A DNA stretch of 64,000 nucleotides, from positions 5,580,001-5,644,000 of the forward strand of contig NZ_CP009279.1 of NCBI RefSeq assembly GCF_000758545.1, written 5' to 3'. The position numbers were made by a program, and so were the translations under genes. The first letter of the stretch is position 1, and each line of letters opens with the position of its first letter. Positions 25,657 through 42,100 of this stretch are shown here, piece after piece. This DNA comes from Paenibacillus sp. FSL H7-0737 (GTDB lineage: Bacteria; Bacillota; Bacilli; Paenibacillales; Paenibacillaceae). The notes beneath the pieces were generated by a model, which was not told the DNA's origin, made no database searches, and worked only from the letters and a program-made list of their open reading frames with translations.

Positions 25657-26394
25657 TTATATGAAACTCGTTGGATCCACATTCCATTTGTTCATAAAAA
25701 GCTTACGATTTCGTTCCACCAGCTCCTGCAGCCCGGTGTGATATACCTGCTTGAAGCTCGCACTTCCTTCATGGTGTACAAGGCAATCCCCTGCGATGAG
25801 CAATCGGTATCCCTTTAGCCTGGCGCGATAACAATAGTCATCATCCTCGTAATGTCCAGGTGAGTATCTCTCATCCAACAGACCTACGGAAGTAAGTAGC
25901 TCTCTTTTGAATAAAAAACATAATCCTACCAAACGTTTAGTCTCCAACCATTTTTGAGGATTGGAACGGTTAGTTATCTCTGCAGCCTTATGAAAATCTA
26001 ACAGACTTTCATAATCAGTCTTCACCTGTTGACGTCCACTCGCATAGTTTGTCACTGGCCCAACAATACCAACTTCAGGAGCACTATATAGCGATCTCTT
26101 CAGATTAGTTAACCATCTATGGGAAACCACCACATCATTATTCAGCAGTAACAATTCATCCCCTGATGCTAGCAGTAGACCCAAATTGCAGGCGGATGGA
26201 AAGCCTCGATTCTCAGGCAATGAAATAAACGTTATACGATTCGCGCGGCAATAGGCATCCGTTCCATCTGATGAAGCATTATCTACAACGATGATCTCGT
26301 AAGGCAGTGGAGTATACGCACGTATCGATTCCACACAGGACCGCAGCAGTGGTAACGCGTTGTAGGTCGGAATAATAATACTAGTCATCGTCAT
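25657..26394 (-). CDS. Family 2 glycosyltransferase (rhamnosyltransferase-like)
   Basis: 245 residues from ATG 26394, which has GGAGG eight bases upstream and overlaps the preceding stop (ATGA). GT-A signatures: TSIIIPTYNALPLL, VVDNASSDGT, ENRGFPSACNLGL, LLLNNDVVVSHRW (the NND/DxD-type metal site) and the C-terminal YEDDDYCYRARLKGY acceptor motif. This pattern is that of GT2 enzymes making O-antigen-like glycans, often rhamnosyltransferases. It has no basic tail, unlike the two GT2 genes upstream. Confidence 0.85.
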   Translation of the reverse strand: MTMTSIIIPTYNALPLLRSCVESIRAYTPLPYEIIVVDNASSDGTDAYCRANRITFISLPENRGFPSACNLGLLLASGDELLLLNNDVVVSHRWLTNLKRSLYSAPEVGIVGPVTNYASGRQQVKTDYESLLDFHKAAEITNRSNPQKWLETKRLVGLCFLFKRELLTSVGLLDERYSPGHYEDDDYCYRARLKGYRLLIAGDCLVHHEGSASFKQVYHTGLQELVERNRKLFMNKWNVDPTSFI

Positions 26395-27374
26395 ATCCGG
26401 TTCCTCCAAGCGGCTACTTGTCTGCGGTATTCACGCTGCGTTTCGCTATTAAGTAGGCCCCCATCATCTCGACGGGAAAGCACCTCAAGGAGAGCCTCTG
26501 CGTGATCCCCTATGATCAATTTCTCCACAGCATTTCCAGCGCCTATGTTCGCTTGACGCAGCCGATTATGCTTAATCACATTCACCGTTCCAACTTTCTC
26601 CACCCTTAGCTTCTCTAATACAGAACGAGCTTGGGCTTTAGGAGGAACTATTAATTCACGGTAGCCTATAGTCTCAAGTGCTCTCCGGGAAAGCGCGTGA
26701 GGGACAGCCGTCATAGAGCTAACTCCGAGATCGTACCGTCCAAGAGCATAATTCAGAAACAGCTTGCTGCGAGTAACATCATCGCATAATCCAAAAGAAG
26801 GCATCAGTGGATCCAAATCATTAAGAGCCACGTCAATTCCACCATCTACAGCAGCTGTGAATAATCCGAGCTGAGATGCAGGGATAACCATATCTCCGTC
26901 CAGGAAGAGCAGAATATCTCCTCGACTCAGCTTCGCACCAATAGCCCGCCCTACATCATGTCCAACTGACTCCGGACAATGCACAACTATAGCTTGACGA
27001 TGTTGTCTGGAAATGGGAAAGCTGCTATCGCTGCAACCGTTAAGCACGACGATAATTTCAGTAGGTCCCAAGAGCGATACCTGTTGCAGCAGACGTCCCA
27101 AGGTCTGCTCCTCGTTACGCGCGGAGATAATAACTGACAAGGTCCCACGTAAGCTCGGTAAATTCAGCAATTCGCGACCTACCTTTGATTGCCGAGACAG
27201 AATCGGTGGCCGAGCGGTAGGGATGCCTCTTTTTACCGAACGATTCGCTACCCTTTGGCGGGGTGCCAGTGTTGTTTTGGCCTGACTAGATGCTGAACGT
27301 TTCTTTACCGTACGAGTTGCTGTTCCTCGTCGAACGGCAGAGCTACCAGATACTTGTAACAGAGCAACCATCAT
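26391..27374 (-). CDS. Family 2 glycosyltransferase with basic N-terminal tail (paralogue B)
   Basis: 327 residues. The first 70 residues are a basic, Ser/Thr/Arg-rich extension (TRTVKKRSASSQAK, NRSVKRG). The GT-A core follows: LSVIISARNEEQTL, VVLNGCSDSS, VGHDVGRAIGA, and LLFLDGDMVIP with the DxD metal site. It ends with a charged helix. It is paralogous to the upstream gene: both share GHD-x-GR-x-x-GA, DGD-x-VIP, and SMTAVPHA-x-SRRALE. Start overlaps the upstream stop as ATGATG. GT2 enzymes of this length normally lack such a tail. Confidence 0.85.
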   Translation of the reverse strand: MMVALLQVSGSSAVRRGTATRTVKKRSASSQAKTTLAPRQRVANRSVKRGIPTARPPILSRQSKVGRELLNLPSLRGTLSVIISARNEEQTLGRLLQQVSLLGPTEIIVVLNGCSDSSFPISRQHRQAIVVHCPESVGHDVGRAIGAKLSRGDILLFLDGDMVIPASQLGLFTAAVDGGIDVALNDLDPLMPSFGLCDDVTRSKLFLNYALGRYDLGVSSMTAVPHALSRRALETIGYRELIVPPKAQARSVLEKLRVEKVGTVNVIKHNRLRQANIGAGNAVEKLIIGDHAEALLEVLSRRDDGGLLNSETQREYRRQVAAWRNRI

Positions 27375-28219
27375 CTCACCATCTCTCTGCGCCGGGTTCC
27401 GTCGCTGAACCCCGCCCTGATTCCCCGGTGTTCAAGCAAGAGGGATACAGCCTCCATATGATCTGCTGTAATCAACTGCTGCAAAGGATCTGTGCCATCT
27501 TCCTTACGTCTGACCGCATTCAGTTTCCCTACATGCACTTTGTGAGCAGCTACCACACGTAAACCACTCAGAACTGCCTGAGCATGTGCCAGAGGGGGAC
27601 GAGATAATGATTGACTCCCTAAGATTTCAAGCGCTCTTCGGCTGATTGCGTGCGGAACCGCCGTCATCGAACATCCTTTTAGATCCGGACGGCCAAGCAA
27701 AATATTAAGTGCATGTTTGGAAAGCACCACCGGATGGGGCGAAAGTCTCCTTACCGGTCCGGAATAATCATTAAGCGCTATGTCTGCGCCACCACTAATG
27801 GCGGTGACGAAAGGACGTAGCCCCGAGGCAGGAATCACTAAATCTCCATCGGTAAACAAGAGAACCTCTCCCTTAGCTACCTCTGCTCCGACACTGCGAC
27901 CAGCGTCGTGTCCCAGCGGCAACTCATAGGAAATAACATGCGCACCAAGCGAAAGGGCAATTTCTGCCGTTTGATCGGCTGATCCGTTGACGATTACAAT
28001 AACCTCGCAGCGCGGATGGACCCTTCTAGCTCCGGATATCACTCCCGCAATGGTCTTCGCTTCGTTCATGGCAGGAATAATAACCGAAACATAGGGATTT
28101 GGATGGTTAACGATAGGGATTGCGGCGACTTGCCGCACTGGGCGTGAAGTCCGCCGTTTGATCCGAGAGACCCGCCGTCCCGTGCGGCGGGCAGAAGTAC
28201 GTTTGGGCTTCATGCTCAT
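27371..28219 (-). CDS. Family 2 glycosyltransferase with basic N-terminal tail (paralogue A)
   Basis: 282 residues, first gene of its operon. Residues 1-35 are highly basic (KPKRTSARRTGRRVSRIKRR). The GT-A core has VSVIIPAMNEAKTI, VIVNGSADQT, LGHDAGRSVGAE and LLFTDGDLVIPASG with the DxD site. No membrane segment follows, so it is cytoplasmic or tethered through the tail. GGTGG/AAGGA ribosome sites lie before ATG 28219 and ATG 28213; either could be used. A sigma-K-like promoter is at 28265-28291. Confidence 0.85.
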   Translation of the reverse strand: MSMKPKRTSARRTGRRVSRIKRRTSRPVRQVAAIPIVNHPNPYVSVIIPAMNEAKTIAGVISGARRVHPRCEVIVIVNGSADQTAEIALSLGAHVISYELPLGHDAGRSVGAEVAKGEVLLFTDGDLVIPASGLRPFVTAISGGADIALNDYSGPVRRLSPHPVVLSKHALNILLGRPDLKGCSMTAVPHAISRRALEILGSQSLSRPPLAHAQAVLSGLRVVAAHKVHVGKLNAVRRKEDGTDPLQQLITADHMEAVSLLLEHRGIRAGFSDGTRRREMVR

Positions 28220-28264
28220 CCACCTTCCTTACAGAGCCTATTCGTCAGGCTGAGGGTTACATCA

Positions 28265-28291
28265 CAGTTTATGTACTACGCCGAACAGGGT
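28265..28291 (-). promoter_or_regulatory. Sigma-K-like promoter of the GT2 operon
   Basis: Minus strand: AC (in TTACCC), 16 bases, then CATAAACTG. The -10 box is about 46 bases before the first GT2 start and shares the CATANNNTG form with the boxes at 18219 and 34028. Confidence 0.45.
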
Positions 28292-28365
28292 AACGGCCTT
28301 TGTCTCCTGTCATGTGGAAAACAGGACAAATGTACTCACCCTCTTAATTGCTAGGAGGACAACAC

Positions 28366-28394
28366 AACAAAAAGCGCAGCCATCGGCTGCGCTT
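28366..28394 (-). terminator. Terminator after the repeat-protein gene
   Basis: Minus strand AAGCGCAGCC-GAT-GGCTGCGCTT followed by TTTGTTGTG; a perfect 10-bp stem with a three-base loop. Confidence 0.85.
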
Positions 28395-28420
28395 AGCATT
28401 TTGTACATCATCATTGCGAA

Positions 28421-33850
<5,430 letters not shown>

Positions 33851-33887
33851 AAGCAGTCTCCTCCTTCCATCTATTGTTTCTCCTAGG

Positions 33888-33896
33888 CATCATATG
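33888..33896 (-). promoter_or_regulatory. Candidate sporulation-type -10 element of the repeat-protein gene
   Basis: Minus strand CATATGATG, the same CATANNNTG form as upstream of three other local operons, 38 bases before the GTG start. No clear -35 AC at the expected spacing. Confidence 0.35.
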
Positions 33897-34006
33897 CAGC
33901 GGTATAGGCTGATGACACCCTTTTGCGATAAGCCCTTAATAAGATTCTGATGAAATTTATACTTTCTTATATTTAAAAAAAGGCTTCTGCCGCCGCGCAT
34001 TCGTCC

Positions 34007-34036
34007 ACCCTGACATGCGGGTACAAACATACAATG
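34007..34036 (+). promoter_or_regulatory. Candidate sigma-E/sigma-K promoter of the YheC/D gene
   Basis: CATACAAT at 34028-34035 matches the sigma-E -10 consensus CATACAHT at all eight positions and reads CATACAATG in the sigma-K frame. An AC lies at 34007-34008, somewhat far (19 bases) for sigma-K. The start codon is 55 bases downstream of the -10. Confidence 0.5.
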
Positions 34037-34089
34037 ACAAGAGTAGTAAAAGCGGGAATCACGTGACCGAAGAAACAGGAGGAACAAAC

Positions 34090-35184
34090 ATGGGGCATAA
34101 GCTCGTTGGAATACTACTAAATGCCGATATGCACCGGGGCGTTCCCCGGCTAAAAACAGGACAGGAGTCTCTATCCAACTATGAAGAGGCGGCCGCTGCA
34201 TACGGCCTAGTTCCCTGCTTTCTGAAGCTCGCGGACATCGATACAGACTCAGGCTTCAGCGCCGCCTATATAAAGGGATCTCATGGATATAAAAGCGTAG
34301 TAGTTCCTACGCCAACTGTCATCCATAACCGAGCCATATACAGCCAGAATAGCCCAGGAATGCAACGTCTGCTGCGGCACCATCCTTTGGTGTACAATAC
34401 TTGCAATCGATACGGCAAGGATGAGATCCATGAACTGCTTGAGCAGCATGAAGAGCTGCGTGAGGTTTTGCCAGCAACAACTGGCGTATCTGGACTCAAA
34501 CAAATGATGAATCGTTACCCCGATCTTATTCTTAAACCTTGCCGTGGAAGCATTGGGAATGGGGTCATGCGACTGGTTCGTAAAGGGCCTCAGCGCTGGA
34601 GTTTAAATTATCTCTCCCCCTCCATGCGGCGCTGGATAAGCACTCCCGTATATCAGGGGGCGCTGCCAAAAATGCTCCGGGCACGCCTTGCCTCTGTCCC
34701 TTATCTCGTGCAGGAGCGTATTCCCCTTGCTGAGATTGGAGGACGTCCCTTTGATTTACGCGTCACCATTCAACGCGGCTGGGGAGGCGATTGGCAGGTT
34801 ACCGGTCTCTTTGCTAAACTAGCACCCCCTGGGGGGTTTGTCTCTAATATAGCCCGTGGAGGAGAAGCGTTAAGCTCTTCCTTTGCGCTGGAAAAAGCCT
34901 TCTCTAGAGGAATAGCGGCCCATATCCGTATAGCTGTCGAAACACTTAGCCTTGTTATAGCTCGTTGTCTCGAGCAAGACCTTCCAGGGCTGGCCGATAT
35001 CGGACTGGATATAGGCATTACAAAGGATGGTCGCATCTTCTTCATAGAATGCAATGGCCGCGACCAACGCTATGGATTTCACAAAGCCGGCCTTACGGAG
35101 ATTTGGAAGGAGAGTTACCGAAGACCTATGGGATACGCACGTTTTTTACTAGAAAAGAACAGCCTCATATATAACAGTTATTGA
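34090..35184 (+). CDS. YheC/YheD family endospore coat-associated ATP-grasp protein
   Basis: 364 residues from ATG 34090, which has AGGAGG seven bases upstream; the frame is open from 34015 but without a ribosome site. N-terminus GHKLVGILLNADMHRGVPR, then a VYNTCNRYGKDEIHELL segment and the ATP-grasp core: LILKPCRGSIGNGVMRL (ATP-binding), YLVQERIPL, GRPFDLRVTIQRG, and DIGLDIGITKDGRIFFIECN (metal-binding Glu/Asn). YheC/YheD proteins are spore-coat associated; ATP-grasp enzymes join a carboxylate to an amine or similar group. A mother-cell-type promoter precedes it. Psd follows at 86 bases on the same strand. Confidence 0.88.
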   Translation: MGHKLVGILLNADMHRGVPRLKTGQESLSNYEEAAAAYGLVPCFLKLADIDTDSGFSAAYIKGSHGYKSVVVPTPTVIHNRAIYSQNSPGMQRLLRHHPLVYNTCNRYGKDEIHELLEQHEELREVLPATTGVSGLKQMMNRYPDLILKPCRGSIGNGVMRLVRKGPQRWSLNYLSPSMRRWISTPVYQGALPKMLRARLASVPYLVQERIPLAEIGGRPFDLRVTIQRGWGGDWQVTGLFAKLAPPGGFVSNIARGGEALSSSFALEKAFSRGIAAHIRIAVETLSLVIARCLEQDLPGLADIGLDIGITKDGRIFFIECNGRDQRYGFHKAGLTEIWKESYRRPMGYARFLLEKNSLIYNSY

Positions 35185-35270
35185 TTTGTCTCCTATTCTA
35201 TGTCAATATAATGCAGAGCAGATGGCGGCCACATACGACCGTACTGCTGTATTATGGAAGGGAGATGGGC

Positions 35271-36062
35271 ATGGTAAAACAATTGCTGCGGCTAATGACC
35301 GAGCTATCCTCGCACCGATGGCTTTCACGGTTAATGGGGTCTTTTTCTCATAGTAGACTCAGCCGTTTTCTAATCCCGGTATTTATTAAGACTTATCAAA
35401 TCCCCTCCGCCCAAGCGGAGAAGAATCCTGGAGAATATCTCACTCTTAATGAGTTTTTCAGCCGCCGGCTGAAGCCTGGCATGCGGCCTATTGCAACCGA
35501 TGCTGACGCTTTAGTTAGTCCCGTAGATGCAATGATTACTGCTATGGGTGACATTTCCTCTGGTACGATTATGAATGTAAAAGGGCAGGATTATAAGATC
35601 GAGGATCTACTAAATCATTCTCCGCATCTGGAGCTATACAAGAGAGGTTTTTTCTTCGTCCTTTATCTAAGTCCTACGGATTATCACCGGATTCACTCTC
35701 CCCTTACTGGACATAAGGTTGAGAGTGATCATATTCGTGGACGAGCCTATCCTGTCAACGATTTCGGCATGCGACATATGAAGGGCGTACTGAATCGCAA
35801 TGAACGTCTTATCACGTATATCGCCGGAGACTACGGAGAAACCGCAGTAGTAAAGGTAGGCGCGATGAACGTCAGCAGCATCGGGTATACGGATGCTAAC
35901 GCTACCGAGTGGCAAATCGGCGATGATCTAGCCTATTTCGAGTTCGGCTCCACTGTAGTACTGCTTATGGAGAGCGGTACTTTTACCCCGAGACCCAAGC
36001 TTGAGGTCAACACGAAGGTAAAGATGGGGGAATTGCTGGGGACGCTACATCGGCCGCTTTAG
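35271..36062 (+). CDS. psd: Phosphatidylserine decarboxylase
   Basis: 263 residues from ATG 35271 (GGGAG six bases upstream; ATG 35265 is an alternative). Converts phosphatidylserine to phosphatidylethanolamine in the membrane after self-cleavage. Motifs: LTLNEFFSRRLKPGMRP, LVSPVDA, YLSPTDYHRIHSP (catalytic Asp/His region) and EFGSTVVLLME, where the GST serine becomes the pyruvoyl cofactor; the usual bacillar LGST is FGST here. Length and motifs are complete. It sits behind the spore ATP-grasp gene, so it may have a sporulation-time promoter in common. Confidence 0.93.
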   Translation: MVKQLLRLMTELSSHRWLSRLMGSFSHSRLSRFLIPVFIKTYQIPSAQAEKNPGEYLTLNEFFSRRLKPGMRPIATDADALVSPVDAMITAMGDISSGTIMNVKGQDYKIEDLLNHSPHLELYKRGFFFVLYLSPTDYHRIHSPLTGHKVESDHIRGRAYPVNDFGMRHMKGVLNRNERLITYIAGDYGETAVVKVGAMNVSSIGYTDANATEWQIGDDLAYFEFGSTVVLLMESGTFTPRPKLEVNTKVKMGELLGTLHRPL

Positions 36063-36086
36063 TAAAGCTACGAAATAACAAAATAA

Positions 36087-36132
36087 GGGTATCCCTAACC
36101 GATTGAAAATCGGCGCCGGGATACCCTTGTTT
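36087..36132. terminator. Bidirectional terminator between psd and the GH3 gene
   Basis: GGGTATCCC and GGGATACCC form a 9-bp stem with an inner CGATT/AATCG hairpin; T-rich tails lie on both sides between the convergent genes. Confidence 0.85.
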
Positions 36133-36135
36133 TGT

Positions 36136-39100
36136 TTATTTCACTTTAGAGCTTGTTACGCTAGCATAGTAATCCAGTACATTGTTGATGATCACAGCTG
36201 CTTCAGCTCTTGAGGCCGAAGCTGTCGGATCCATTTCTCCACCGCTGCCTCCATTTACAATACCAAGATCTTTGAAGACATAGACCGCTTCTTTAGCATA
36301 ACCCGCAATAGAAGCATCATCTGGGAAGTCATGGTTAGTCGCTTGCGGCAATTCAACATTCAGTTTCTTCAATGCATTGAATAGAATTAAACACAGGTCC
36401 TGACGGCTAATGCTGCTATTAGGAGCAAACATGCCATTACCGATACCATTGATCAGTTGATTAGAAGTCCCAATCTCAACATAGTTTTGATACCAAGCAT
36501 CTTTCAGAACGTCAGTAAACTGCTTTTGATTCTCGCCCATGCTAAAGTTGAAGCTTTTTACTACCATGGCAACAAACTCGGCACGGTTTACCTTCCCACT
36601 TGGATCAAAGCTTCCGTCTGTGCGTCCGCCGATAATATTTCTCTCCACCAGCGCTGCAATCGCAGATTCTGCCCAGCTAGGAATTAGAGTAGCATCTTTA
36701 AACTTATTCTTAAGCTCTTGTCTGATTAGCTCCGGTGTCTTCGTTTTTCCATCTGTTTTTGGAGGCTGCTGTTCTCCAGGTTTTACGACTTCTCCAGGAA
36801 TCGATGGTACTGAAGGTACCGCTGGGGTAGTCGGTGTTGGTGTACTTGGTTGACCACCAGCTCCACCGCTGTAAGGTTTAACGATCACAGAGATCTGTAC
36901 CTTCAGGCCAAGTGGATTAGCTATACCCTCAGGGAAGACAAGATCCCCCTTGATGGTGTACGTTCCTTCCGTATTACCGTTATAGCCTTCCTTGTTCCAC
37001 TGAACAGAAACGACCTTATTCATCCCGGTATTCAGGGTTACTGATACTGAAGCTGGTAGCTCCAGTGCGTCAAAACTGGTACCATAAGCAACGCTTTTAC
37101 TTGCTAGTGCTTGCACTGCCGTGATTTCTGGTATCGTAATGACCTCCGGTAGTACTTCGATCGTAATGGATGCCTTCAGGTCTTTGGGATTGCTGACACC
37201 TTCCAGAGGTACTAGCGCTCCTTTCAGGATATAAGCTCCTTGCTTATCGCTATTGTAACCTTCACTATTCCAATCGATGGATATCGCCTTTGTCTCACCG
37301 TTGTTCAAAGTAGCTATGACCGATGATGGTAGCTTCAATCCATTAAATGGAGTGCCGAATGGAACGCTCTTACTTTCCAAATCCTGCACTGTGACAATCT
37401 CAGCGACACGAATCACTTCCGGCATTACCTGAATGGTGATGGAAGCTTTCAGATCATTAGGGTTGATCATTCCTTCTTCTAATACCATAGTACCGCTCAG
37501 CACGTATGATCCTTCCACATTGCCGTTATAACCAGCAGGGCTCCATTTAACAACAAGTTCCTTCTGCTCATACGTATCAAGCGTTACTGTAGCTGAAGAC
37601 GGCAATTCCAACTTATCAAAAGCGGTGCCAAATTCAACATTTTTGCCCTCCAGCTTCTCAACTTTAGTAATCTGGATAGGTTTAGTGCCTTCTGGCAGTA
37701 CAACCACTGTAATAGAAACAGTTTGATGGGTACTATTCAATACCCCCTCAGGAAGCTCAAAGCTACCTGCCAGCGTATAACTCCCCGCTTTTCCACCGTT
37801 GAAATCTTTACTATCCCATTGTACAGGCAAGTGAATTACCCTTTTGTTGCCCAATGTAGCTTCCACTGTAGCTGGTAAATTCAATTCTCCTGCAGCAGTT
37901 CCGAACGGCACACTCAGCAGTTGCGGCTTAACAATCGATATAATTTCTTTAGCATGGGTATCTTCTGTCCATTTGGCATAATACACCGTGCTTATGTTCA
38001 TTACCGTGTCTACGGTTAATGCATCACCGGTCCCTTCTTTATTATCAAACCAGCCAGCAAAAATGTAGCCTTCACGTTCCGGTACCCGAGGTAAGGTGCT
38101 TATTGCTTCACCTTTAAATGCGGTTACTTTGGTAGGAGCCGGTGAGTCCAGATAATTCTGATCGAAGGTGACTTCAATCGGATCAGCATAAATGAGTTCA
38201 ACATATTGTAAATTTGCATTTAATCCGTTAAAAATCATATACACATTTTGTTTTCCAGTCACTTTGGTTCTGTCTAGGAAGGTTTCCGCTGTCAAATAAT
38301 GATCAATGTAAGAATTTCCAGGCGTTTGTTTGGTGCTTGCCATTCCATAATTCCCCCAAGCAGCGCCTGCTTTCTGAGCAAAACTAATGCTTGCAAATTC
38401 ATTACCAAGTTCAAAAGAACCTCCGCCGCTGTAAGCATCAGCGTATGCTCTTCCTTGTGTAGTAGCTCTTTTAACTGGTTTACCCGTATTGTCAGCCTCT
38501 GTATAGAATTTAAAAGATGGAGACGATCCGCCTTCACGGGCATACTGCACTCTTACTTCCACAAGATTAGTCAAGTCAACCTGACCGAAATAAACAAGGT
38601 CATTAGAATTGACATAACTCATGGCGTCCGTACCACTTTCGAATCTGAACTGGGTATTCGTTGCATAAATCCATGGTGCATTATAAGGATAGATTCTGAT
38701 ACCGTTCTCTACTTTCAGCGTTTCTCTCGGAGCAATATTGATTGGCATAGACGATATGCTCAAATCTGTTATAGCCGCCTTCAAGGAAGCTATGGCTTCT
38801 GCAACAACCTCGTCATTAATCGGCTCAGCAAGAACAGCCTTAACCTCATCCAGCACAGTGTTGAATTTGAGCTTTTTGTAAGCTGTGTATGCATTCATAT
38901 CGATATTTTGAGCAGCCTTGATATCCGCTTCTAACGCCGATGTGTCTACATTGTCCTGCTTCAGCTGGAAGGTTAACCAGTTCAGGTCAATACCAGCACT
39001 CTCAAATACAATTCTAAGGGTATGCTCACCCGCCGACAGCTGAATATCAGGGATTCTGAAGGTTTTCCATACCCCTTTAGTCGTGGTGAGGTCGAAGGTA

Positions 39101-42100
39101 CCCAGTAGCTTATCGCCATCATAGATGCCAAAGGACATTTGGGCGACATCCGATTGGCTAGAGCGAATTCGTGATGTGACTTTGTACATGCCTTCTTTCT
39201 CTACATTTACCTTATAGGAGATGGCTTCTCCCTTACTTGTGTTGGTGTAGCATAATCCACCGTCTACGTCATTACTGCTTACTGGCGTGATTATCGGAGT
39301 AATGGAGGCAAATTCCGTCTCAGCTACCTTCAATTTAGTATTTTTCCCAATCTTCTTTACTGCCAAAGCTACATCACTGTTGATTCTGACATAATCAAAA
39401 TCAACAACAAATGGATCTGTGAGATTCTGACTTCCATTAGATGCAAGTAATCCAAACTTCGGATTGGCATAATTCGCAGTTGTACTGCCAAGTGAAATAT
39501 ATTCCTTGCCGTCAGCGCTGACATAACCGGAATAGCTGTTGCCTATTTTTTTCAAACGTAAATACAGCTCTTTCTTTTCTCCAAAAATACTGGTGAGCTG
39601 ACTGGCAGACAGTTGTCCGATGGTAACAGGCTCCGTACCTCCGGTTTCTTTGGTCATACCGATGATCTTGCCGCTACTGTATTCATACTTCACCCAGATA
39701 TAGTTATTGTTATCCTGTGAAGCCGTGATGCCGACGCCGTTATAATTTTGATTTGGCGCTTTGCTCATATTAATTTTCACTGTTGCTTCCCAGTTGCCGA
39801 AGGCCTCCTGCTGGAAATAGTTCTTCAAATCTGCATGATCACTCCAGAAGTCGCCTCTTTCAGCGATGATTCTCAAATTGCCGAGAGCAGTGCTCAAAGA
39901 CCAATTTTTGTTGTTTTCTGTATTGGTAGCAGTCTCTTTATTAATCGTCCAGAAGTTGCTTAGATTTGTACTATCGAACTCATCGCTCTGTGGTGTCGTA
40001 CCAAACTGTATCACATAGGAATTCGCCTGATCGGAGCTGATACATTTGATCGTCACTCTTTTATTGATGAGATCTACGTTGGCCGTTGCTTTTACACCAT
40101 CATTCGTTTCAAACGTAACTTCAGGTAAAGTAGCCCCGTTACTGAGACCTACATCATAACTGAACCTAGTCTGTGCAAACCCCTCAAGCGGCTTACCATC
40201 AATCGAGATATTCTTTAAATAAGCATAGGTCGGATTCTCAAAAATCGGTTCCAAGCCTTCCTCCGAAGAGAAAATAACCTTGTAGATCCGTTTCTCTCCT
40301 CCGGCCGAAGCAGTAATTACAGCAGCCGGTCTATCTTTATCGGCTTGTCGTATACTTACGTCTACACCAGCTATCGCCGTAGCTTTGACTTCAGGATAGC
40401 TGCTAGTTTCAGTCGTTTCACCAAAGGCTTTATAGTCGAGTTTCAATGGATTAAATATTTTGATCTTTTTGCCGCCAACCGTAATATCAGAGAGCTGTGG
40501 ATCTCCTGATTTGTCCGTATTCACCCGGAACCAATCTCTTCCCGGCGTATAATTGACCACATAATCAATCTTTGCCGTTCTTGCAAAGGCTGGAGATTTC
40601 ATCAAAAAGCTCGTGATATTCTTGGCAGAACGCTGCAATTCTCCCAGGGTCAGACTGCCGTTAGCAAGCGATGTCATCGTATTAAAGGTACTGTTATTCC
40701 GATTCTTATGCGTTTCTGCATAATCGTTCGGAATTACCATGTAAAGGTCATTTTGGGCACGGACCATGGCTTTGCCGTTGGTTTCATCATAACGATTGGT
40801 AGTGGCATAGAAGCCCTGATCCTCACTCATCTTCGCCCACCAGTCTGTCATGACAATCCCGTCAAAGCCCCATTCTCCGCGGAGGATGGTCGTATTCAGG
40901 TCATAGTTACTGGAAGCCCAAGTTCCGTTTACCGGACCATAGGACGTCATCACTGAACGCGCCTTTCCACTCTTCACTGCCATTTCATAACCTTTCAAAT
41001 AAATCTCGCGAAGCGCTCTTTCAGAGACAAGTGCATTCACAAGATGTCTATCCGTTTCCTGATTGTTCGCTGCGAAATGCTTAATAGTAGGCGATGTACC
41101 GTTCTTCTGAAGACCTCTTGTCTGCGCAGCAGCCATGATGCCTGTCAGTAACGGATCCTCTGAAAAATACTCAAAGTTTCTTCCGTTCAGGGGACTTCTG
41201 TGGATATTGATTCCCGGTCCAAGCAGCGTATCGATATTGTTAATCAGCATTTCTTTACCTAGAAGATTGAACAATCTTTCATTTAGCTCGGTGTTCCACG
41301 TACAGGCAAGCATCGTCCCGTTCGGGATACTGGTTGCCTTCTCTGCATTGGTCTCCATCCGGATTCCTGAAGGACCGTCGGCAGCACTGTCGATAGGGAG
41401 TCCGAATTTCAGCAGATTTTTAGTGACACCACCAAAAGCAGCAGCGGTTCCGGCAGTAACTTTGGGGCTGGACATCCCTTCCCCTAAAATAATGGCCCCC
41501 AGATCGTTGTTGGACAATTGTGCAATGAACTGATCCATAGTCACTTTCTGATTGTATACATCCAATAAGGTATAGCCCTTGTCCCCAGTTTGTGGAATGG
41601 ACGCAGGGAGATTTTGCTTGATTCTTTCATCCAAGTCGGTAGTCCGTGTCGGTACCTTTTCAGTTACAGTGGTAAAAGTACCATTTTCATTCGGTTGTCC
41701 TGGTTTGATACGATCAAATTCCTTAGTTGGCGCGAGCGCTTCCTGCAGGGTTTCTACAACCTTCAAAGCATTAAGGCTGTATACTCCTTGCTTTTCGCTG
41801 TCAGTTACACTGTTGCCTACGTAAATATTATAGTCACCAGCTTCTAAAACATAAGATGAATCATGACCTGTAATTCCACTATCATCATATGAGGCCATAT
41901 CTTTGGTGTCATATGTGATGGTGATCGACTGTGATTCCCCAGGCTGTAACAGCCGGGTTTTAGCAAAAGCAGCAAGCTCCTTGGCTGGCTTGCCAAGTTT
42001 ACCTTGTGGTGCACCGTAATAAATCTGTACAACTTCTTTGCCTTCCACCTTACCTGTATTCTGAACAGTTACAGTCACTGCAACCTCATTCTCACCAGCG

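Noticed and set aside
27371..28219. Basic N-terminal tails as signal peptides
   Set aside because: No hydrophobic core follows the basic residues; the GT2 fold starts straight after the tail.
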